This document shows, piece after piece, positions 31,894 through 41,487 of a DNA stretch of 64,000 bases. Source of the DNA: JANSWY01 sp965267245 (GTDB lineage: Bacteria; Bacteroidota; Bacteroidia; Cytophagales; Cyclobacteriaceae); contig OZ253939.1 of NCBI GenBank assembly GCA_965267245.1, positions 4,402,001 through 4,466,000 of the forward strand. Direction: 5' to 3'. The notes beneath the pieces were generated by a model. It ran no database searches. It was not told the DNA's origin and was given only the letters and a program-made list of their open reading frames with translations. Numbering within the stretch: the first letter of the stretch is position 1; the number at the start of each line of letters is the position of its first letter. The position numbers and the translations under genes were made by a program.

Positions 31894-34800
31894 ATGAAAA
31901 AGCAGTACATCAGATTACTAGTTGTCTTCTTTTCGGTGGTGATTCTGCCTAATTACCTTAAGGCCACTGATCAGTATTTGGCATCTGGACAGAGTCAGGA
32001 AGAAACAACCGAACTGGTTACTGCTTTGAAAAGGCTTCAAAAGGAGACGGGTATTCACCTCATCTATGAATCCGAAATTGTTAAGGGATTAGAGGTCGAC
32101 CCAATGATCCTTAATTCCACTGACGATCCTACAGTTATTTTGGAAGAACTATTGAATTCAGTAGGGTTGACTTATAAGACAATCAGCAAGGGTACCTATG
32201 CTGTTGTAAGGCCGAAAAAAGCCATCAGGCAACTTACCATCAGTGGAGTAATCACATCCGGAGAAGATCAGTCCACCTTACCGGGAGTGAATGTATTGCT
32301 CCAGGGGACCAGTACAGGTGTTATTACAGATATCAACGGACAATATTCAATTACAGTACCATCTTCGGAATCTGTATTAATCTTTTCATTCATTGGGTTT
32401 AAGACATTTCAGAAAAAAGTTGGAAACCAATCAATACTTGATGTGGTGATGCAGCCCGATATCCAGCAGCTTTCGGAAGTTGTGATTACAGCAATCGGTT
32501 TGGAATCGGACAAACGTGACCTGGGTTATTCAATTCAAAATGTAGATTCAGAGGACCTTGTCAATTCAAGGGAGACTAATATTTCAAGTGCACTTAGCGC
32601 CAAAGCGGCTGGTGTGCAGGTAATTACTTCATCGGGGTCTCCGGGTGCAGCAGCGGCCGTGAGAATAAGAGGTAGTCGATCCGCCAGAAACAATGAACCA
32701 CTCTATGTAATTGATGGAGTTCCTGTAAGTAATAATGTAACTGGCAATGGTATTATTGGGGTAGATGTCTCCAATCGAGCCATTGATATCAATCCCAATG
32801 ATGTAGAAAAAGTCACTATTTTGAAAGGCCCTGCTGCAACGGTGCTTTATGGTAGTCGAGCTGCCAATGGCGCAATAATGATCAGTACAAAAAGAGGGCA
32901 AGTAGGGACACCTACAATTACATACAGCAGCGCCTTTGGAGTGAATCAGGTGAATAAACTCCCACCTATGCAAAGCCAATATTCACAAGGAAGTCCTTCT
33001 CAGGGAGTATGGGTATACCGTGGGCCTGAAACCGGGGAGTCTTTATCATGGGGGCCAAGTATTGATTCCCTTGAGTTTGACGGTGATACATCTTATCCAT
33101 ATGATCAGAATGGAAGACTTGTTGCATTAGGCCAGGGAAATGGGGTGCCTGCACGAGCATATGATGTGCACGATGCTTTTTGGGTAATGGGAAGGACGAT
33201 TGATAATAACATCTCCGTGGATGGTGGTACTGAAGCAGTCCGATATTATTTTTCAATTGGTCATTTGAATCAAACTGGCGTTGTTCCTAATGCAGATTTT
33301 GAAAGGACTTCAGTGAAATCAAACATAGATGCCCATCTGACTCCTAAATTGCAGGCTGGTATCTCTGCTACATACGTCCATTCCGGTGGTAATCGAGCAC
33401 AAAGAGGATCTAACCTGTCAGGTGTTACAACTGGGGTGTTTAGAAATCCACCCACTTTTGATATTGGTAATGGAAAAAAAGGCACAGATGCGGTGAATTT
33501 TTCAGAGGCCTATATTTTCTCCAACGGCGACCAGAGATCCTATCGTGGGAATGGGCTTTATGACAATCCATTCTGGTCCATCAACCGTAATCCAAGTTCA
33601 GATGAAGTAGACCGGGTGATGGGCAATATTTCATTGAAGTATGATTTTTGGGATTGGCTTTCTGCGAGTTACAAAATTGGATTAGATCAATTTACCGACA
33701 GACGAAATCAGGCCTGGGACATAAATTCTGCGTCTGAACCACAGGGAAGGGTCATTCAATCAGCCATATATTCAGAAACATTGAATTCAGATTTTTTAAT
33801 ACTGGTGAATAAGCAGTTTCAGGATATTGGGATTGATGCCACGATTGGTCATAACTATTTCTATACATCCAGATTGTCCCGGTCTTCAGAAGGAAACATC
33901 ATGTCTGTGCAGGGTTTCTACAATATCGGGAACACTCAGGAAGTGATGTCCAGTGAGACTTATGGTAACCGTGTAAAACTATTTGGTGCTTTTGCTGATG
34001 TGAGACTAAACTTCAGAGAGTTCCTATTTCTTGGACTGTCAGCAAGAAACGACTGGTCATCCACCCTTCCAAAGGAGAATAATTCATTCTTTTTTCCATC
34101 TGCCAGTTTGGGGATTGAGTTTACGGAACCTCTTGGTTTATCAGATAACAAGTATTTCCCCTATGGAAAAATTCGGGTCTCTTATGGACAGGTAGGAAGC
34201 AGTGCTGGTGCTTTTTCAACCGGAGCGTATTACTCAAATGCCTCGATCGATGGTGATGGCTTATTGGGAGCGAATGAATTTCCAGCTTTTGGGATAAATG
34301 CTTTTGAACGCTCAGGACTTCTTGGGAACAACGAATTAATTCATGAGTTAACAACCACTCTTGAGATTGGCGGAGACTTTCAGTTTTTGGAATCCAGGGT
34401 GGGACTAGATGTGACTTATTACAAAGCATTCACAGATAACCAGATTTTCACTGCCCCAATTTCTGCAGCCAGCGGGTATACTTCGATAACTATAAATGCA
34501 GGAGAAATACAAAATAAAGGGATTGAACTAGTTTTAAATACCAGCCCAATCGTCAAATCCAAACTTAATTGGGACCTTGATTTAACATTCACAAAAAATG
34601 AATCACTGGTAAAATCCGTGCCAGATGATGTAGAAAGTATCGAATTAGCTGCATTTACCGCTATTGCTTCAGTAAATATCCCCGGTCATCCTTTTGGTGT
34701 ATTTCGAGGTACCAGGTATCGGAGGGATGATCAGGGAAGATTGATTATTGGTTCTGATGGGTGGCCATTATTGGCAGATACACAAGGAGTCATCGGAGAT

Positions 34801-35361
34801 CCCAATCCAGATTGGTTCGCTGGTATTAAGAACAGTCTATCCGTCTTTGGTGTAGAGTTTTCAATGCTTTGGGATGTGAAAAAGGGTGGAGATGTATGGA
34901 ATGGGACTAAAGCGGTTATGGACTATTTGGGAACATCAAAAGAATCCGGGGATGATCGTGATGTGACAGGGTATGTTTATGATGGAGTAACTGTTGAAGG
35001 TGATGTCAATACTGTTCCAGTTGACTTTGCCAATCCATCTACGGGTTTAAGTGGCATTAAGTGGAGGAAGGCCGGCACTTTATTGGGAGTTGCTGAAGAT
35101 AATATTGAAGATGCTTCCTGGATTCGTCTCCGTGAGATTACGATTGGTTACAACTTCCCCAAAAATCTACTGAAATCTGCGGGTATGTTTAATAGTGCCA
35201 GGATATCCCTTTATGGTCGTAATCTTTTACTCATCACAGAATATAAGGGTGTAGATCCGGAAACAAATTTGAGAGGGCCCTCCAATGCCCAGGGTTGGGA
35301 TTATTTCAATCTCCCAGGTGCAAGATCTTATGGTTTAACGCTAAATGTTGTTCTAAAATGA
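31894..35361 (+). CDS. SusC/RagA-family TonB-linked outer membrane transporter with STN signalling domain
   Basis: A 1155-residue outer-membrane importer. After a signal peptide (about 1-25) come an STN domain (about 40-110, 'LKRLQKETGIHLIYESEI'), a CarboxypepD_reg domain (about 113-200, 'VLLQGTSTGVITDINGQYSI'), the SusC plug ('VRIRGSRSARNNEPLYVIDG', 'VEKVTILKGPAATVLYGSRA') and a 22-strand-type barrel. SusC proteins import oligosaccharides or peptides gated by a SusD lid. The STN domain shows it also signals to the FecR/ECF pair encoded directly upstream. Its stop overlaps the SusD start in ATGA. The downstream enzymes suggest a peptide-like cargo; this is inference. Confidence 0.96.
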   Translation: MKKQYIRLLVVFFSVVILPNYLKATDQYLASGQSQEETTELVTALKRLQKETGIHLIYESEIVKGLEVDPMILNSTDDPTVILEELLNSVGLTYKTISKGTYAVVRPKKAIRQLTISGVITSGEDQSTLPGVNVLLQGTSTGVITDINGQYSITVPSSESVLIFSFIGFKTFQKKVGNQSILDVVMQPDIQQLSEVVITAIGLESDKRDLGYSIQNVDSEDLVNSRETNISSALSAKAAGVQVITSSGSPGAAAAVRIRGSRSARNNEPLYVIDGVPVSNNVTGNGIIGVDVSNRAIDINPNDVEKVTILKGPAATVLYGSRAANGAIMISTKRGQVGTPTITYSSAFGVNQVNKLPPMQSQYSQGSPSQGVWVYRGPETGESLSWGPSIDSLEFDGDTSYPYDQNGRLVALGQGNGVPARAYDVHDAFWVMGRTIDNNISVDGGTEAVRYYFSIGHLNQTGVVPNADFERTSVKSNIDAHLTPKLQAGISATYVHSGGNRAQRGSNLSGVTTGVFRNPPTFDIGNGKKGTDAVNFSEAYIFSNGDQRSYRGNGLYDNPFWSINRNPSSDEVDRVMGNISLKYDFWDWLSASYKIGLDQFTDRRNQAWDINSASEPQGRVIQSAIYSETLNSDFLILVNKQFQDIGIDATIGHNYFYTSRLSRSSEGNIMSVQGFYNIGNTQEVMSSETYGNRVKLFGAFADVRLNFREFLFLGLSARNDWSSTLPKENNSFFFPSASLGIEFTEPLGLSDNKYFPYGKIRVSYGQVGSSAGAFSTGAYYSNASIDGDGLLGANEFPAFGINAFERSGLLGNNELIHELTTTLEIGGDFQFLESRVGLDVTYYKAFTDNQIFTAPISAASGYTSITINAGEIQNKGIELVLNTSPIVKSKLNWDLDLTFTKNESLVKSVPDDVESIELAAFTAIASVNIPGHPFGVFRGTRYRRDDQGRLIIGSDGWPLLADTQGVIGDPNPDWFAGIKNSLSVFGVEFSMLWDVKKGGDVWNGTKAVMDYLGTSKESGDDRDVTGYVYDGVTVEGDVNTVPVDFANPSTGLSGIKWRKAGTLLGVAEDNIEDASWIRLREITIGYNFPKNLLKSAGMFNSARISLYGRNLLLITEYKGVDPETNLRGPSNAQGWDYFNLPGARSYGLTLNVVLK

Positions 35362-36770
35362 AAAAGTTTCATCTCATTTTTTTCATGCTTTTGTACATCA
35401 TTCATGCGTGTGATTTTAAAGATACGAATGTGGACCCATCCAGACTTTCAGATGCACCAGTCAACCAGATTTTACCAGCAGCGCAAGCACAAACGGCAAG
35501 AAATATGGCCTCAGTTGGCGCAAGGATAACAGGAGTTGTCATACAACATTTTGAAGGTATTGATGCGCAACCATTGGCATACAATACCTATTTGATAGAT
35601 GAAACGTCCATGGATGATTTTTGGAGGACAGGTTTATATGCTGGAGCAATGAAGGACTGTAGTGTAATTCTGGAAAAAGGTGAAGAGCAGGACATTCCTC
35701 AATATACCGGGATTGCCAAGATCTTAATGGCGGTTAACCTTGGCATAGCCACTACTTTCTGGGGAGACGTACCTTATTCAGATGCCATGCAGGGTCAAAC
35801 CAACCTCAAACCAACTTATGACACACAGGAGGATGTGTATAATACCATTCAAAACCTCCTTGATGATGCAATTACTGATCTCAATCAGGACATGGGTGAG
35901 ATAAACCCTGGTCTGGATGATTTGATCTTTAGTGGGAATAGAGCATTTTGGATAGGAACTGCCAGAGCATTGAAAGCAAGATACTATATGCATCTTTCCA
36001 GCATTGACCCGGAGGCAGCAGAAAAAGCCATTGGTGCACTGAATGGAGGAACAATTTTTAGTAATGAGGTTCAACCAAATTTCCCATTTGGTGAAACCCA
36101 GAATGAAGCAAACCCCATTGCCTATTTTGGACAGGATAGAGCTAACCAATTAGCGATGAATCCATTTTTTTCAGATTTGCTTGATGCCTCAAATGATCCA
36201 AGAAAACCGTATTACACCCGAGTAGTAAGTGGGAATCAGGTCATCTATGTTCGAAACGATAAAACTGATAATGAAACTGACTTGTATTGGGGACAATTTG
36301 ACTCGCCCATGCCCCTGATAAGTTTTAGTGAATTACTATTTATCAGGGCCGAAGCAAATCTAAGGCTGGGCATATCCTCCCTGGCACAATCTAACCTGGA
36401 CAATGCTGTTCGTAAAAACATGGAAGTTATGGGTATCGCTGATGCCGATATTGTTAGTTACCTGGAAGCAAATACTGACTTATCAAGCCTTCCGGATGAT
36501 GAATCGAGGTTAGAGAAAATCATTACTGAGAAATATAAGGCCATGTTTTGTCAGGGGACAATTGAAGCCTGGGTGGATTATAGGAGAACTGGTTACCCAC
36601 AACTTCAGCCTTCCCCTGATGCCAGTGAAAGTTTTAACCCTACTAAAGTAATACCTCTGAGATACTTATATCCAATAAGTGAGAGGAGTACCAATCGAGA
36701 AAATGTGGAAGTGGCAATTACCCGACAGGGGGGGCACCTACTGGATATCCCGCTCTGGGCATACGATTAG
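35358..36770 (+). CDS. SusD/RagB-family substrate-binding lipoprotein
   Basis: A 470-residue surface lipoprotein that caps SusC and binds its substrate. I take ATG 35358, which overlaps the susC stop by four bases and gives a lipoprotein signal (MKKFHLIFFMLLYIIHAC, Cys18); the frame stays open upstream but inside susC. Helical TPR-like SusD features include 'DFWRTGLYAGAMKDCSVILE', 'PYSDAMQG' and the C-terminal 'WVDYRRTGYPQLQPSP' and 'IPLRYLYPISERSTNRENV', placing it in the SusD-like_2 group. It works with the upstream SusC; substrate specificity is not readable from sequence. Confidence 0.94.
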   Translation: MKKFHLIFFMLLYIIHACDFKDTNVDPSRLSDAPVNQILPAAQAQTARNMASVGARITGVVIQHFEGIDAQPLAYNTYLIDETSMDDFWRTGLYAGAMKDCSVILEKGEEQDIPQYTGIAKILMAVNLGIATTFWGDVPYSDAMQGQTNLKPTYDTQEDVYNTIQNLLDDAITDLNQDMGEINPGLDDLIFSGNRAFWIGTARALKARYYMHLSSIDPEAAEKAIGALNGGTIFSNEVQPNFPFGETQNEANPIAYFGQDRANQLAMNPFFSDLLDASNDPRKPYYTRVVSGNQVIYVRNDKTDNETDLYWGQFDSPMPLISFSELLFIRAEANLRLGISSLAQSNLDNAVRKNMEVMGIADADIVSYLEANTDLSSLPDDESRLEKIITEKYKAMFCQGTIEAWVDYRRTGYPQLQPSPDASESFNPTKVIPLRYLYPISERSTNRENVEVAITRQGGHLLDIPLWAYD

Positions 36771-36798
36771 ATTTTTTCAAGGCTAAAATCACAAAACT

Positions 36799-39700
36799 AT
36801 GATAAACAATTACTTGCTTAACAAAATTTTGGGAGCATTTATGCTACCGCTTTTCCTTTTTCTTACCAGTCATGTGCTGGTAGGGCAGGATCTTGTCATC
36901 AATGAAGTGCTTGCTGACCCGGCTGCAGATGCTCCAGGGGATGCAAATGGTGATGGTACAAGATCGGCTTCAGATGATGAATTTATTGAGTTCATCAATG
37001 TATCAAACAAAACACTTGATATTACGGGCTGGCAGGTTCTTGATACCAACTCAACTGTAACTGTAAGGCATATTTTCCCTGAAAACTCCTTAATTCCTTC
37101 GGGTGGAGCACTTGTTCTTTTTGGTGGTGGTACGCCTACCGGGGATTTTGGTTATAGTGTTGTTCAAACTGCTTCAACTGGAGCTTTGGGTATCAGCAAT
37201 ACCAGTGAAATGCTTATGGTAGTTGATGCTGCTGAAGATACGGTGATCAAAGTAGGTTATGATGACTTTAATAGTGACATGTCATTTACAAGAGAACCTC
37301 AATATTTTGGCGAATTTGTGATGCACACTGACGCTCCCGGATCAGACGGGGCTTTGTTTTCACCGGGTACACAACCAGATGGAAAGCCATTTAATTACGG
37401 GCTGCTTGTGATCAACGAGATCCTTGCTGATCCTGCAGCAGATGAACCCGGAGATGCTAACGGTGATGGTACCAGATCAGCTTCAGATGACGAATTTATT
37501 GAATTCATCAATATTGGGAATAGCCCATTAGATGTATCTGGTTGGCAGGTTTTAGACACCAATTCCCAGGTGCTGGTAAGACATATTTTTCCTGAAAAAT
37601 CAATTATTCCCTCCGGAGGAGCTTTGGTAGTTTTTGGAGGAGGTACCCCAACTGGAGAATTTGGAGGAAGTATTGTTCAACTTGCTTCAACTGGAGCATT
37701 AGGAATTAGTAATACTAATGAACAAATCATGGTTGTAGATGCACAGGAAGACACAGTTATTGTAGTGGGTTATGAAGATTTTAATAGTGATATGTCTTTT
37801 ACACGAGATCCTGAAGAGACAGGTGATTTTGTGGAGCACTCATCAGCGACTAACTCTAATGGAGCATTATTCTCACCTGGAACTAAGGCAGATGGAACAC
37901 CTTTTAATTATGGAAAGTTAATCATCAACGAGGTACTGGCTGATCCTGCAGCAGACGAACCAGGAGATGCCAATGGAGATGGAACCAGGTCAGCATCAGA
38001 CGATGAGTTTATTGAATTTGCCAATATTGGAAACATAGCGTTGGACATTTCAGGATGGCAGGTGCTTGACACAAACTCTCAGGTAATTGTTAGACATGTT
38101 TTTCCTGAGCATACTGTCATACCACCTGATGGATTTCTTGTTTTGTTTGGAGGAGGTACACCAACAGGCGAGTTCGGTGGAAGCATTGTGCAATTAGCTT
38201 CTTCAGGAGCACTGGGAATTAGTAATACCAATGAACAATTACTCGTGGTAAATGTGCTTGAAGATACGGTGATTACACTAGGCTATGAAGATTTTAATAG
38301 TGATATGTCACACACCAGGGATCCTGATTTTTCGGGAGATTTTGTTCAACATTCCTCAGCTTCTGGAGCCAATGGAGCCTTATTTTCTCCTGGAACTAAA
38401 ATAAATGGTGATCCGGCAGCATTTACAATGCTTGTCATCAACGAAGTATTAGCTGACCCGGCATCAGATGAACCAGGAGATGCCAATGGAGATGGCACCA
38501 GATCGGCTTCTGATGATGAGTTCATTGAATTTATAAACGCGGGAAACACGGCCCTGGATATCTCAGGATGGCATGTATTGGACACCAATTCGACTGTTAG
38601 GTTAAGGCATATTTTCCCAGCTAATTCTGTTATCCCTTCTGGTGGTGCACTTGTAGTATTTGGTGGAGGAAACCCCACTGGGGAATTTGGAGGTAGCATT
38701 GTTCAGTTGGCCTCAACCGGGTCATTGGGAATCAGTAATACAAATGAGCAACTACTCGTTGTTAATGCTTTTTCTGATACAGTTATCACTTTAGGCTATG
38801 AAGACTTCAATAGTGACATGTCTCATACGAGAGATCCTGATATCACAGGAGAATTTGTAATGCACAGCAGTGCTACAGGAGCTAATGGAGCTTTGTTTTC
38901 CCCTGGAACAAAAATAAATGGGGCATCATTTAGCACCGGAGAAATAGTTAATCTGGTACTCAATGAAATATTGGCTGATCCGGCATCTGATTCACCAGGA
39001 GATGCAAACGGGGACGGTACAAGATCAGCTTCCGATGATGAATTCATTGAATTTGTCAATAGGGGAGATTTTGACCTGGATATTTCTGGGTGGCAGGTAT
39101 TGGATACCAATTCAGTAGTTACCGTGAGACACATTTTTCCAGATAATACAGTAGTCCCTTCAGGTGGAGCAATTGTAGTTTTTGGAGGAGGTTCTCCCAC
39201 TGGTACTTTTGGTAATAGTATCGTTCAAACTGCTTCTTCAGGCTCTTTGGGTATTAGTAATAGCAGTGAACAAATAATGGTGGTGGATGCAGATGAAGAC
39301 ACGGTTATTGTACTTGGGTATGATGATTATGGCACAGACCAATCCTATACTTTGGATCCGGACATTGAAGGAACCAGTTACGTTACCCACAGTACAGCAA
39401 CAGGTTCAGGTGGAGCCTTATTTTCCCCAGGAACGAAAATAGATGGTTCATTTTTCATTGAACCTGAAGAAACAATTGTTGAGTTTTCATCCGCAGGAGT
39501 GACAGTGGATGAAGGTGATGGTTCTACCACATTAGAAATAACTATTGCAGCAGCTTCAAATTCAGAAGCAACTACAGTTGATGTGGAATTGATTGAGGGG
39601 GACGCAGCGGATATTGGGGGTTATACAACCCAGTCCATCACTTTTGCAGCCGGAAGTGAAGAAGCAAATACCATTTCAATAACCATTACGGATGATGATG

Positions 39701-41487
39701 ATGTGGAGTCTTCTGATACATTGAGATTTGAATTAGTGAATATAGCAGGTGGAACTAGTGCAATCATTGGAGAAACCAGCATTTTTGAACTGGTAATAAC
39801 AGACAATGATTTTGCCACATCAACATTGGTCATCAATGAGTTTATGGCATGGCCGGCAGGTCAGGATGCACAGGCAGGCGAAAGCCCAACAGTGGATTCA
39901 AACGGTGATGGTGGTATAGATATTTATGAAGATGAATTCATTGAATTCGCAAATGGAGGAAGTGAGGACCTTGATATCAGTGGATGGAAAATATATGATG
40001 AGGTTACTGGAAATGATCCATTGAGACATGTTTTTCCAGATGGAACTGTGATCAATCCAGGAGGAGCGTTGGTAGTATTTGGAGGAGGAAATCCTACCGG
40101 AGAATTTGGTGGTACTCCCTGGCAACTTGCATCTATGGCAAGTCAGGGATTGGGAATGACCAATTCAGGGGATGTTATTATTATCAGAAACGCCAATGAT
40201 GAGACTGTAATGGAATTAGCCTTTGGCCAACAAACCCGAGCAACCTCTACAACTTTAAACCCCGATATCACTGGAGCCATTGGGCCACATCCAGACTTAA
40301 ATGGTTTAAATATTTCTCCTGGGACCAAAGTTGATGGTTCATCTTTTGTAATACCTACAAGTACAGAAGTAATGTTTGCCAAGGCATCTGGTGGTATTAG
40401 CGAATCTTCCACAGAGGACCTTGTGATCACACTAAACATTGTTAGACCTGATGATGCCAAAGCTACAACGGCTGAAATTGTTATGATGACAGAGGGTTTC
40501 GAATCTGATTTGTCCTATACCACTCAGACAGTCATATTTCCAGCGGGGAGTTCAGAAAGTCAAACTGTTACCATATCAGCTATAGATGATACTGAGGTTG
40601 AGGGTGATGAGTTGTATGTATTGTCAATTGGAACTGTTACAGGAGGTACAAATGCCAAAAAAGGTAATCCGTCTACGTTTGAAATCAATTTAATTGATGA
40701 TGATGTTCCACTCTTGTTCAATGAAATTCACGCAGATCCGGCGAGCACAGAAGCTGGTGATGCAAATGCCGATGGCGTAAGTGATGCAAGTGGTGATGAG
40801 TTTATTGAAATAGTTAACATTTCTGATGCGTCCATCGATATGTCAGGCTGGGAATTCTCCGATGGAACCTCGGTGAGACATGTCTTTGAGTCAGGAACTG
40901 TCCTGGCATCTGGTAAAGCAGTTGTTGTTTTTGGAGGTGGAATTCCAGTAGGTACTTTCGGAGGAAGTATTGTTCAAATAGCTTCATCCGGCAGTCTGGA
41001 TCTTGATGATGCGGGTGAAACCCTAACGATTACTAATACTTCAGCTGTCGTAGCTGCAAAAACAACTTATGGAGCCCTAGCTTCTGATAATCAGTCCATT
41101 TCGAGAGATCCTGATTACTATGGAGGGTTAACAAAACACTCTACAATAGAGAACGCCCAGGGTGCTCTATATTCTCCAGGTACCAAGACTGATGGATCCG
41201 TGTTTACTTCTTTAGTTACGAGTACTCAATTTGGTAAAAATGGCATTTTAGTCTATCCAAATCCGGCATTGACACAACTAAATATCATTATGGAAGGAAT
41301 AACCTCCTCAATGGATCTGGTTATTTATGATTTGCATGGGAAACATGTTGAAAACTTGCACCTAAGTTCAGGAAAGCTGCAAGTTTTGGATGTAGCTGAT
41401 TATGAGAGAGGTGTTTACATAATTGAGCTAAAATTAGCCAGTGGAGGTCCTGTTATTGAGAGGCGCAAAGTGATCTTTAGCGAATGA
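36799..41487 (+). CDS. Giant T9SS-secreted lamin-tail-domain repeat protein
   Basis: A 1562-residue secreted protein. An N-terminal signal (about 1-30) is followed by five tandem lamin-tail-like (LTD) domains of about 171 residues at 32-202, 203-373, 374-544, 545-718 and 719-889. Then come a Calx-beta-like domain (about 893-1005), a diverged LTD (from 1010), a second Calx-beta-like domain (about 1195-1302), a seventh LTD (from 1305), and a T9SS type A sorting domain (about 1478-1562, 'ILVYPNPALTQLNIIMEG'). Each of the five repeats carries DANGDGTRSASDDEF, resembling an EF-hand/dockerin calcium loop. It is likely a surface or extracellular binding or adhesion protein. It lies 28 bp after susD and overlaps the next gene by four bases, so it belongs to the SusCD system. 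Confidence 0.9.
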   Translation: MINNYLLNKILGAFMLPLFLFLTSHVLVGQDLVINEVLADPAADAPGDANGDGTRSASDDEFIEFINVSNKTLDITGWQVLDTNSTVTVRHIFPENSLIPSGGALVLFGGGTPTGDFGYSVVQTASTGALGISNTSEMLMVVDAAEDTVIKVGYDDFNSDMSFTREPQYFGEFVMHTDAPGSDGALFSPGTQPDGKPFNYGLLVINEILADPAADEPGDANGDGTRSASDDEFIEFINIGNSPLDVSGWQVLDTNSQVLVRHIFPEKSIIPSGGALVVFGGGTPTGEFGGSIVQLASTGALGISNTNEQIMVVDAQEDTVIVVGYEDFNSDMSFTRDPEETGDFVEHSSATNSNGALFSPGTKADGTPFNYGKLIINEVLADPAADEPGDANGDGTRSASDDEFIEFANIGNIALDISGWQVLDTNSQVIVRHVFPEHTVIPPDGFLVLFGGGTPTGEFGGSIVQLASSGALGISNTNEQLLVVNVLEDTVITLGYEDFNSDMSHTRDPDFSGDFVQHSSASGANGALFSPGTKINGDPAAFTMLVINEVLADPASDEPGDANGDGTRSASDDEFIEFINAGNTALDISGWHVLDTNSTVRLRHIFPANSVIPSGGALVVFGGGNPTGEFGGSIVQLASTGSLGISNTNEQLLVVNAFSDTVITLGYEDFNSDMSHTRDPDITGEFVMHSSATGANGALFSPGTKINGASFSTGEIVNLVLNEILADPASDSPGDANGDGTRSASDDEFIEFVNRGDFDLDISGWQVLDTNSVVTVRHIFPDNTVVPSGGAIVVFGGGSPTGTFGNSIVQTASSGSLGISNSSEQIMVVDADEDTVIVLGYDDYGTDQSYTLDPDIEGTSYVTHSTATGSGGALFSPGTKIDGSFFIEPEETIVEFSSAGVTVDEGDGSTTLEITIAAASNSEATTVDVELIEGDAADIGGYTTQSITFAAGSEEANTISITITDDDDVESSDTLRFELVNIAGGTSAIIGETSIFELVITDNDFATSTLVINEFMAWPAGQDAQAGESPTVDSNGDGGIDIYEDEFIEFANGGSEDLDISGWKIYDEVTGNDPLRHVFPDGTVINPGGALVVFGGGNPTGEFGGTPWQLASMASQGLGMTNSGDVIIIRNANDETVMELAFGQQTRATSTTLNPDITGAIGPHPDLNGLNISPGTKVDGSSFVIPTSTEVMFAKASGGISESSTEDLVITLNIVRPDDAKATTAEIVMMTEGFESDLSYTTQTVIFPAGSSESQTVTISAIDDTEVEGDELYVLSIGTVTGGTNAKKGNPSTFEINLIDDDVPLLFNEIHADPASTEAGDANADGVSDASGDEFIEIVNISDASIDMSGWEFSDGTSVRHVFESGTVLASGKAVVVFGGGIPVGTFGGSIVQIASSGSLDLDDAGETLTITNTSAVVAAKTTYGALASDNQSISRDPDYYGGLTKHSTIENAQGALYSPGTKTDGSVFTSLVTSTQFGKNGILVYPNPALTQLNIIMEGITSSMDLVIYDLHGKHVENLHLSSGKLQVLDVADYERGVYIIELKLASGGPVIERRKVIFSE
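36892..39465 (+). repeat. Five tandem 513-bp coding repeats (LTD array)
   Basis: Units start at 36892, 37405, 37918, 38431 and 38953. The period is exactly 513 bp for units 1, 2, 3 and 5 and 522 bp for unit 4. Protein identity is very high while many third-codon positions differ, for example in the calcium-loop codons. That points to an old amplification held by selection, not a fresh duplication. Confidence 0.85.

Noticed and set aside
32629..33485. Antisense ORFs inside susC
   Set aside because: Low-complexity translations with no family features, entirely inside a convincing SusC gene.
35295..35357. N-terminal extension of SusD into susC
   Set aside because: It lies wholly inside susC; the ATGA overlap at 35358 with a lipoprotein signal is far more convincing.
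38346..39200. Two long antisense ORFs (117 and 125 codons) opposite the LTD repeats
   Set aside because: They recur at the same place in successive repeat units and simply mirror the codon pattern of the plus-strand LTD array; no start context or family is seen.
36892..39465. Periodic repeats considered as a CRISPR array or minisatellite
   Set aside because: The period is 513 bp, fully in frame, and the repeats encode a recognisable domain.
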